Assembly: GCA_023230125.1 (NCBI GenBank)
Contig: JALNXZ010000006.1
Coordinates: 1 to 19,493, forward strand
From: Bacteroidales bacterium
Lineage (GTDB): Bacteria > Bacteroidota > Bacteroidia > Bacteroidales > UBA1402
DNA: 19,493 nucleotides
Direction of reading: 5' to 3'
This document shows, piece by piece, positions 7,462 through 13,239 of this stretch. The notes under the pieces are model-generated. The model had not been told where the DNA came from. It saw only the letters and a list, made by a program, of their open reading frames with translations, and did not search any database. The stretch's first letter is position 1. Every line of letters starts with the position of its first letter. The position numbers and the translations under genes were made by a program.

Positions 7462-8351
7462 TCAAACAATTTTCTCTTTTCTTCCTGTGAAAGGCTCTCA
7501 TAACCGGATTGTTTAATCTTATCCAAAATGGCATCCATCTGATCAGAATCCTGCTTCTTTTTATCACGGAATTTTTGATCTACATCTGCCATTTTATAGG
7601 TTTCTTCTCTTTTGGGTCGCTTGTAGGTTATCTTCATTTTCCGATGCCGAGGCATCAGGTTGACGAACCTGTCTAAAATGGGATTGACCCAAGCAGTGAG
7701 ATCAACACCCTTCCTTAGGGAGTAACCAAAAACGAGGCCGGCCAATGCTCCGCCCAAATGTGCGAGACTACCACCGGCATTATCTCCGTTCAGACTTAAA
7801 ACGTCCAACACAACCATGATGATGGCCAAATATTTCAATTTTAAGGAGCCTAACAAGAAAATACGAATGGACTCATCCGGCCTGTAAAAAGCCACAGCTA
7901 TACCGAGAGCCAAAACAGAAGCGGAAGCTCCCATCAGGTATACGGTATCTTGAATGCCTTCTTGCATCGGAAGCAAATTATTGAACAGCGCAAAAAACAA
8001 TCCGCCGAACAGTCCGCCAAGAATATATAAACCACCCAATTGTCTGGGGTTGAACCAATGCAGAAACATCCCCCCAAAGAAATAGAGCCAGAGCATGTTA
8101 AAAAAGAGATGCATCAAACCCAAATGGACAAACATATAAGTGAACACCGTCCAAGGGTGCATCAGGATAGACATCCAGTCTGAAGGCATTTCAAACAAGG
8201 GCATGAACCAATTTGCGTCAATACGGAACATACCAAAAAGAAGCAATGTCAGACGGAGCAACAGGAATATTCCGACATTGATATATATAAGCTGCAAAAC
8301 GATTGTTCCTTGCTTATATTTTTGAACCAGACTATCCCAAAAAGAAGCCAT
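7446..8351 (-). CDS. Rhomboid intramembrane serine protease, second copy, with charged C-terminal tail
   Basis: The product is 301 residues from the ATG at 8351; a TTG two codons earlier was rejected. Rhomboids cleave transmembrane substrates within the membrane using a Ser-His dyad. The family HxxxN region is FVHLGLMHLFFNMLW, the serine is in GASASV (Ser143) and the histidine in LAHLGGALAG (His198). The residue after the catalytic serine is Ala instead of the usual Gly, a variant that I expect still allows catalysis. About six hydrophobic segments span residues 18-215. A charged cytoplasmic tail of about 85 residues ends in DKIKQSGYESLSQEEKRKL, resembling the small helical tail (I recall DUF6576) found on Bacteroidota rhomboids. 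It overlaps the first rhomboid gene by 20 bp, so expression is coupled. Confidence 0.93.
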   Translation of the reverse strand: MASFWDSLVQKYKQGTIVLQLIYINVGIFLLLRLTLLLFGMFRIDANWFMPLFEMPSDWMSILMHPWTVFTYMFVHLGLMHLFFNMLWLYFFGGMFLHWFNPRQLGGLYILGGLFGGLFFALFNNLLPMQEGIQDTVYLMGASASVLALGIAVAFYRPDESIRIFLLGSLKLKYLAIIMVVLDVLSLNGDNAGGSLAHLGGALAGLVFGYSLRKGVDLTAWVNPILDRFVNLMPRHRKMKITYKRPKREETYKMADVDQKFRDKKKQDSDQMDAILDKIKQSGYESLSQEEKRKLFDFSRK

Positions 8352-9114
8352 TTCCAATTCCTTTCTTTTTCCAATAACGTATTAAAAAGTAGCCAAACAA
8401 CATTCCACCCAAATGGGCAAAATGTGCTACATTATCTCCGGAAAAGTTTGACACTCCGGAAAAAAGTTCAATAATGCCATAACCGATCACCATGTACTTA
8501 GCTTTGATAGGCACAGGAATAAACATAAGATACAGCGGCGCATTGGGAAACAACATTCCAAAACCAAGCAATATACCAAAAACAGAACCGGATGCTCCAA
8601 TGGTTATCATACTGTTCAAAACCATATCCTTTGCCTGAGCCATTGTCTCAGTCGAATATAAAACACCTTGCTGAATATTCAGATAATGAGACAAAACAGA
8701 GTTGTCTCCTGATATGTTATAATTATCGATGGCGGTTAAAAATGGCCTGATATCAATATACCAGACTATTTGTTGAACAATGGCAGCACCAATACCGGTT
8801 ACCATATAGAACAGAAGAAATCTTTTGGGTCCCCATACCTGTTCCAGAATCCGGCCAAACATATAAACACCAAACATATTAAAAAGGACATGCATAATAT
8901 TCATAGGATCATGCATGAACATATAGGTGATAAACTGACTTAACAAAAAGCCATCAGATCCAATATAATGTAAGCCTAAATATGGTATCAGATCAACTCC
9001 TACCTTAGGAAGAACAATCGATGCTACCCAAAATAAGACATTGATGATGATTAAATTTTTTGTAACGACAGGAATAGAAGACATAAAACCAGAAGATGAA
9101 CGGAAATTACTCAT
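8332..9114 (-). CDS. Rhomboid intramembrane serine protease, first copy, with long loop before the active-site helix
   Basis: The product is 260 residues and is the first gene of the operon. The hallmark motifs are intact: FMHDPMNIMHVLFNMFGVYMFG, GASGSVFG with catalytic Ser175, and HFAHLGGMLFG with catalytic His234. About six transmembrane segments are visible. Between the third helix (ending near IVWYID) and the serine helix there is an unusually long polar stretch of about 50 residues (roughly 118-168), containing YNISGDNSVLSHYLNIQQG. In GlpG the equivalent L3 loop is short and lies at the periplasmic side next to the active site, so this insertion could gate or select substrates (inference). 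The adjacent paralogue has only a short loop there. The start at 9114 is the only good ATG. Substrates are unknown. Confidence 0.94.
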   Translation of the reverse strand: MSNFRSSSGFMSSIPVVTKNLIIINVLFWVASIVLPKVGVDLIPYLGLHYIGSDGFLLSQFITYMFMHDPMNIMHVLFNMFGVYMFGRILEQVWGPKRFLLFYMVTGIGAAIVQQIVWYIDIRPFLTAIDNYNISGDNSVLSHYLNIQQGVLYSTETMAQAKDMVLNSMITIGASGSVFGILLGFGMLFPNAPLYLMFIPVPIKAKYMVIGYGIIELFSGVSNFSGDNVAHFAHLGGMLFGYFLIRYWKKKGIGNGFFLG

Positions 9115-9166
9115 ATATCGAAGGTAACGGTTTAAAAATAAGCCATAAAAAAGAATATTTCATGGG

Positions 9167-9174
9167 CAAAAGTA
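9167..9174 (-). promoter_or_regulatory. Probable -7 element of the rhomboid-nuclease-priA operon
   Basis: TACTTTTG on the minus strand matches TAnnTTTG, with transcription expected near 9160 and a leader of about 45 nt. No good TTTG or TTG is present at the matching -33 position, so the call rests on the -7 element and its location. Confidence 0.45.
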
Positions 9175-9226
9175 CAAAAAAGCAGGCTTATTGACTATTC
9201 ATTGACAGTTTTTAATAAAAAATGTA

Positions 9227-9259
9227 TTTTCTCTTGTTTTTTTTTTCTTTTTCTCTTGT
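9227..9259. repeat. Direct repeat TTTTCTCTTGT upstream of the HU gene
   Basis: The 11-mer occurs at 9227-9237 and 9249-9259, starting 22 bp apart, about two helical turns. The downstream copy contains the TTG of the predicted HU promoter. The sequence is T-rich, so chance or slippage is possible, but an activator or repressor site is also plausible. Confidence 0.45.
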
Positions 9260-9285
9260 ATTACTGAAATTTAAATATACTTTTG
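9256..9285 (+). promoter_or_regulatory. Promoter of the HU gene
   Basis: TTG at 9256-9258, a 19-bp spacer and TACTTTTG at 9278-9285 match the Bacteroidota pattern. Transcription is expected near 9292, with a leader of about 50 nt. The -7 octamer is identical to the one assigned to the divergent rhomboid operon. Confidence 0.65.
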
Positions 9286-9341
9286 TTTTATCTATTTTCA
9301 GTATAACCTCTTTTGTTTAACTTTATATACCATTTTTTACT

Positions 9342-9611
9342 ATGAACAAAGCACAACTTATCAGCGCCATGGCCGAAAAATCCGGCTTGAGCAAAGTAGA
9401 TTCCAAAAAAGCCCTTGATTCATTTTTGGGGAGTGTTGCTGAAACATTAAAAGCAGGTGACAAAATTGCATTGGTTGGGTTCGGGACTTTTTCTGTAGTA
9501 CAAAAAGCAGCTCGCACAGGCATTAATCCTGCAACTAAACAGCCGATTAAAATTGCAGCAAAGAAAGTCGTTAAATTTAAAGCAGGTTCCGAGTTAGCTG
9601 GTCTGGTTTAG
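9342..9611 (+). CDS. HU-family nucleoid-associated DNA-binding protein
   Basis: The product is 89 residues, the usual length of HU monomers. HU dimers bend and compact DNA and assist replication, repair and transcription. The family features are all visible: the opening MNKAQLISAMAEKSGLSKVDSKKAL, the GFGTFSV turn and the DNA-binding beta arm ARTGINPATKQPIKIAA with its intercalating proline (NPAT). The sequence ends KFKAGSEL, the standard core end. It differs from IHF in the arm and in lacking the IHF-specific tail. It is preceded by a clear promoter and followed by a terminator, so it is monocistronic, fitting a high-level housekeeping gene. Confidence 0.96.
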   Translation: MNKAQLISAMAEKSGLSKVDSKKALDSFLGSVAETLKAGDKIALVGFGTFSVVQKAARTGINPATKQPIKIAAKKVVKFKAGSELAGLV

Positions 9612-9635
9612 GAAATAACGCATTACAAATTCAGG

Positions 9636-9665
9636 AGGCTGCCTACAAGGCAGCCTTTGTTTGTT
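9636..9665 (+). terminator. Rho-independent terminator of the HU gene
   Basis: AGGCTGCC (9636-9643) and GGCAGCCT (9649-9656) form a perfect 8-bp GC-rich stem with the 5-nt loop TACAA. TTTGTTTGTT follows. It begins 24 nt after the HU stop codon. Confidence 0.9.
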
Positions 9666-9690
9666 ATAAATACACAACTTCTAAGGTTGT

Positions 9691-9736
9691 AACAAAGGAA
9701 TTTTATCTCTTTTGTGATAACCTTTGTTTGTTTTTA
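9691..9736 (+). terminator. Second, bulged hairpin between HU and argS
   Basis: The right arm GATAACCTTTGTT (9716-9728) pairs with AACAAAGG (9691-9698) and TTATC (9703-9707), leaving a 4-nt bulge (9699-9702) and an 8-nt loop. A T-rich tract follows. It lies upstream of the argS promoter, so it could be a back-up terminator for HU. CCTTTGTTTGTT at 9721-9732 exactly repeats 9654-9665, the tail of the first terminator. Confidence 0.55.
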
Positions 9737-9743
9737 CAGGCTG

Positions 9744-9775
9744 TTTGCAGCATTAGCGAAATTGCGTTAACTTTG
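9744..9775 (+). promoter_or_regulatory. Promoter of argS
   Basis: TTTG at 9744-9747, a 20-bp spacer and TAACTTTG at 9768-9775 match the full Bacteroidota consensus. Transcription should begin near 9782, leaving a leader of about 16 nt before the ATG at 9798. There is no T-box or attenuator in such a short leader. Confidence 0.75.
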
Positions 9776-9797
9776 CGTTCTCTAAAATTTGAGCAAA

Positions 9798-11591
9798 ATG
9801 ACCATCAACCAACTACTTGAGAAAAACTTGATTCTCGCTATTGAAGCCCTTTACGGACAACGTGTCGATCAGGCCCAAATTCAATTACAACCCACAAAAA
9901 AAGAATTTGAAGGAGACATCACCATTGTTGTATTTCCATTTCTACGCATTTCCAAAAAAAAGCCAGAAGAAACAGCGCAAGATTTAGGTAAATGGCTGGT
10001 AGACAATACGGCTGAATTAAAATCCTATAATGTTATCAAAGGATTTCTTAATCTGGTGGTTTCTCCGGCATATTGGCTTCAAGTGCTAGAAAATGCTTAT
10101 AACGACCAGCAATACGGCATCAGAACAGCCGGTGAAAACGCTCCACTGGTGATGGTTGAATATTCTTCTCCAAACACCAATAAGCCTTTGCATCTCGGGC
10201 ACATCAGAAACAACTTGTTAGGCTATAGCTTGTGCAAGATTCTCGAAGCCAATGGAAACAAGGTCGTAAAAACAAACATTGTAAACGACAGGGGAATTCA
10301 TATTTGCAAATCCATGCTCGGCTGGCAAAAATGGGGTAACGGAGAGACACCTGCCTCATCCGGCAAAAAAGGAGATCACTTGGTTGGTGATTATTATGTC
10401 GCATTCGACAAACATTACAAACAGGAAATCGCTGAACTGCAAGAGAAAGGAATGACCAAAGAGGAAGCAGAGGCAGTATCGCCGTTGATGGGCGAAGCCC
10501 GTGAAATGCTTCAGAAATGGGAAGCAGGAGATCAAGAAGTCCGTCTGCTTTGGAAAACCATGAACAGCTGGGTATTTGCAGGCTTTGACGAAACATATAA
10601 GAGGCTGGGCGTGAGCTTTGACAAGATATATTACGAATCAGAGACTTACCTATTTGGTAAAAAGAAAGTACTAGAAGGCTTGGAAAAGGGGCTATTCTAC
10701 TGCCAAGAGGACGGCTCAGTCTGGGCAGACTTGACTACAGAAGGTCTGGATCAAAAAGTTTTGCTCAGAAGTGACGGCACATCTGTATATATGACTCAGG
10801 ATATTGGCACAGCCAACCTGCGTTTCAGTGAATATCCCATTGACAAAATGGTTTATGTTGTCGGAAATGAACAGAATTACCATTTCCAGGTACTTTCCAT
10901 CTTGCTTGACAGACTCGGGTTTTCCTGGGGCAAAGGGTTGGTTCATTTTTCTTATGGAATGGTTGAACTACCTGAAGGTAAAATGAAATCTAGAGAGGGA
11001 ACTGTTGTAGACGCCGACGACCTGATTGATGAAATGGTCAGCACAGCAAGGGAAACATCCCTCGAGTTGGGTAAACTGGATGGACTAACAGAAGATCAGG
11101 CAAAAGATATTGCCAACATGGTCGGTCTTGGCGCGCTTAAGTATTTTATTCTCAAGGTCGATCCCAGAAAAAACATGACTTTCAACCCCAAAGAATCCAT
11201 TGATTTTAATGGAAATACAGGACCGTTCATTCAATACACGCATGCCCGCATTCAATCCATTTTGCGCAAGGTAGAAGAATCGGGTATAACCCCTTCCGAA
11301 AAATTTGATACAAACCTAAACTTATCAGATAAAGAATTGTATTTGATTCGTCTGATCACTACTTTCCCCAATATCATCAATGATGCAGCTGAAGGTTTCA
11401 GCCCAGCACTGATAGCCAATTATATGTATGATTTGGCCAAGGAATACAATCAATTCTATCACGACTATCCCATATTGAAAGAAAGTGACACCTCTCTCCG
11501 ATTTTTCAGGATCATGCTTTCTGACACCACGAGCAAAATAATCAGGTCAGGTATGGATTTGTTGGGCATCAATGTTCCAGACAGAATGTAA
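9798..11591 (+). CDS. argS: Arginyl-tRNA synthetase
   Basis: The product is 597 residues, normal for bacterial ArgRS, a class I enzyme that charges tRNA-Arg in the cytoplasm. The N-terminal additional domain (about 1-110) is followed by EYSSPNTNKPLHLGHIRNN with the HIGH-type motif HLGH at 132-135. The second signature is KMKSR at 395-399 (GKMKSREGTVVDADDL), the usual ArgRS form of KMSKS. The C-terminal part (about 470-597) is the DALR anticodon-binding domain, with ALIANYMYDLAKEYNQFYHDYPI, which is very characteristic. The ATG at 9798 was chosen over the TTG at 9789 because it gives the normal MTINQLLEKNL start. The gene has its own promoter and no close partner, so it is probably monocistronic. 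Confidence 0.98.
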   Translation: MTINQLLEKNLILAIEALYGQRVDQAQIQLQPTKKEFEGDITIVVFPFLRISKKKPEETAQDLGKWLVDNTAELKSYNVIKGFLNLVVSPAYWLQVLENAYNDQQYGIRTAGENAPLVMVEYSSPNTNKPLHLGHIRNNLLGYSLCKILEANGNKVVKTNIVNDRGIHICKSMLGWQKWGNGETPASSGKKGDHLVGDYYVAFDKHYKQEIAELQEKGMTKEEAEAVSPLMGEAREMLQKWEAGDQEVRLLWKTMNSWVFAGFDETYKRLGVSFDKIYYESETYLFGKKKVLEGLEKGLFYCQEDGSVWADLTTEGLDQKVLLRSDGTSVYMTQDIGTANLRFSEYPIDKMVYVVGNEQNYHFQVLSILLDRLGFSWGKGLVHFSYGMVELPEGKMKSREGTVVDADDLIDEMVSTARETSLELGKLDGLTEDQAKDIANMVGLGALKYFILKVDPRKNMTFNPKESIDFNGNTGPFIQYTHARIQSILRKVEESGITPSEKFDTNLNLSDKELYLIRLITTFPNIINDAAEGFSPALIANYMYDLAKEYNQFYHDYPILKESDTSLRFFRIMLSDTTSKIIRSGMDLLGINVPDRM

Positions 11592-11714
11592 AAACATACA
11601 TCAAACATCTTAGTGCTACATCGGTTCGGATTACATCTATTTAATTCCGTTTTTTATGCCGATTTTATTTTATATTTTTAACATAAGCATTATTATGCGA
11701 ATATGATAAAAGTG

Positions 11715-11722
11715 TACATTTG
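11715..11722 (+). promoter_or_regulatory. Probable -7 element of the beta-CASP RNase gene
   Basis: TACATTTG fits TAnnTTTG, placing the transcript start near 11729, about 17 nt before the ATG. A matching -33 TTTG is not obvious. The preceding 11592-11714 is AT-rich and holds only weak inverted repeats (CGGA/TCCG near 11625-11648, followed by TTTTTT), which could end the argS transcript. Confidence 0.5.
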
Positions 11723-11745
11723 GGAACAATAGTAAAGACGACCAT

Positions 11746-13149
11746 ATGAAAATTACATTCCATGGTGCAACACAGACCGTTACAGGATCTAAGCACCTCA
11801 TCACACTAAACAACGGAAAGACCATCCTACTTGATTGCGGAATGTTCCAAGGTATGGGTAAGGAAACCCAGGAATTAAACTCAAACCTCGGTTTCGATGC
11901 AAGTGAAATAGATTATCTGATTCTCTCTCATGCGCATATTGACCATACCGGCTTGGTTCCTAAACTCGTCAAGGATGGATTTCACGGAAGGATATTCGGG
12001 TCAAACGCGACTCTCGACCTGACAGATGTTTTACTGAAAGATTCAGCCTTTATACAGCAAAATGATATCAAGTTCATGAATAAAAGGAGACTGAAACAAG
12101 GCAGGCCTTTTATTGAGCCGCTCTATCTTTTGGAGGATGTTGAAAAAGCCATTAAATTGTTCGAACCTGTCCAATTTGAGAAGCCATTTGACATAGATGA
12201 TGACGTAAAACTCGAATTATTTGAAAACGGACATATTTTAGGTGCATCAACCATTTTTCTTTCCATCAAAGAAGATGGGAAAATCACAAGAATTGCATTC
12301 AGCGGAGATGTCGGCAGATATAGTGATCCTATTTTAAAATCTCCGTCTGTTTTCCCGCAAGTCGATTATATGATCATTGAATCCACTTATGGGAATCGCT
12401 TGCATGAAAAAATGGAAGAAACATCCGATATCCTGCACGATATCATCGTGGAAACATGCGTAGGCAAAAGGGGGAAATTAATTATTCCTGCTTTCAGTGT
12501 CGGACGTACACAGGAACTTCTTTTTACGCTCAACGAGATGGAGCTGGATTACAGACTTCCTGATGTAAAATATTATGTTGACAGCCCCCTTTCTACGACG
12601 GTGACAAAAATTGTTAAGCGACATCCTGAATGCTTTAATCGTTCTGTTCAGAAAATCATGAAATTCGACAAAGATCCATTCGATTTTAAAGGATTGCACT
12701 ATATAGAAGACAAACGCGAATCACAAGCTTTGAACGGATCTAATGAACCCTGCGTGATCATTTCAGCTTCAGGAATGGCTGAAGCGGGCAGGGTTAAGCA
12801 TCATATTGCCAACAATATCGCTGATCCAAGCACCACTATCCTGATGGTTGGGTATTGTGAGAAGAATTCTTTGGGTGCACGTTTAAAAGCGCAACCAGAC
12901 GTAGTGACGATCTTTGGAGAAGAATACCCGGTCAGGGCTGATATCCGAAAAATCGAGTCTATGTCTGCTCATGCAGACTATAGGGATTTGTGCAAATATC
13001 TTTCAGGTCTCGAACCTGACGAAGTGAAAAAGATCTTTATTGTACACGGTGAACCTGATGCTCAAGTGATATTCCGTGAGCATCTCTACAAAAAAGGATT
13101 TTTGAACATTGAAATCCCTGAACGACATCAGACTTTCAACTTAATTTAA
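11746..13149 (+). CDS. Metallo-beta-lactamase fold, beta-CASP ribonuclease (CPSF73/YSH1-like)
   Basis: The product is 467 residues, the usual length of this CPSF73-like bacterial family, which processes or degrades RNA with two zinc ions. The metallo-beta-lactamase half has SHAHIDHTG with metal ligands His62, His64, Asp66 and His67, NGHILGAS with His163 and SGDVG with Asp188. The inserted beta-CASP domain (about 210-395) starts at ESTYGNR (Glu212) and contains PAFSVGRTQELL and SASGMAEAGRVKHH. The RMMBL C-terminal segment has MSAHADYRDL (His409) and VHGEPDA (His434). All motifs are intact, so it should be catalytically active. It is a separate lineage from RNase J, lacking the J-type C-terminal domain. 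It sits alone between argS and a membrane-protein gene. The RNA target is unknown. Confidence 0.95.
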   Translation: MKITFHGATQTVTGSKHLITLNNGKTILLDCGMFQGMGKETQELNSNLGFDASEIDYLILSHAHIDHTGLVPKLVKDGFHGRIFGSNATLDLTDVLLKDSAFIQQNDIKFMNKRRLKQGRPFIEPLYLLEDVEKAIKLFEPVQFEKPFDIDDDVKLELFENGHILGASTIFLSIKEDGKITRIAFSGDVGRYSDPILKSPSVFPQVDYMIIESTYGNRLHEKMEETSDILHDIIVETCVGKRGKLIIPAFSVGRTQELLFTLNEMELDYRLPDVKYYVDSPLSTTVTKIVKRHPECFNRSVQKIMKFDKDPFDFKGLHYIEDKRESQALNGSNEPCVIISASGMAEAGRVKHHIANNIADPSTTILMVGYCEKNSLGARLKAQPDVVTIFGEEYPVRADIRKIESMSAHADYRDLCKYLSGLEPDEVKKIFIVHGEPDAQVIFREHLYKKGFLNIEIPERHQTFNLI

Positions 13150-13184
13150 CACATCCTTTTTGAGAACCATTAAACCTTTCTGAC

Positions 13185-13218
13185 AAAAAGCATTCTAAAA
13201 TCATTTAGAATGCTTTTT
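13185..13218 (+). terminator. Perfect 15-bp terminator hairpin after the RNase gene
   Basis: Arms 13185-13199 and 13204-13218 pair perfectly around ATCA, with AAAAAGCATTCTAAA on the left and a final run of five T. The ATG at 13210 lies inside the right arm, which argues that the following gene starts at 13240. With A/T flanks on both sides it could also act on the other strand. Confidence 0.88.
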
Positions 13219-13239
13219 AATTTTAATCAATTCTACTAC

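Noticed and set aside
10204..10596. 130-residue open frame on the minus strand
   Set aside because: It is antisense to conserved argS coding sequence and its composition looks non-protein-like.
11746..13149. RNase J or a beta-lactamase
   Set aside because: The beta-CASP and RMMBL motifs exclude a classical beta-lactamase, and the length and motif order fit the CPSF73-like family better than RNase J.
13210..13239. Earlier ATG for the outer-membrane protein
   Set aside because: It is inside the right arm of a perfect terminator hairpin, and the signal peptide is better from 13240.
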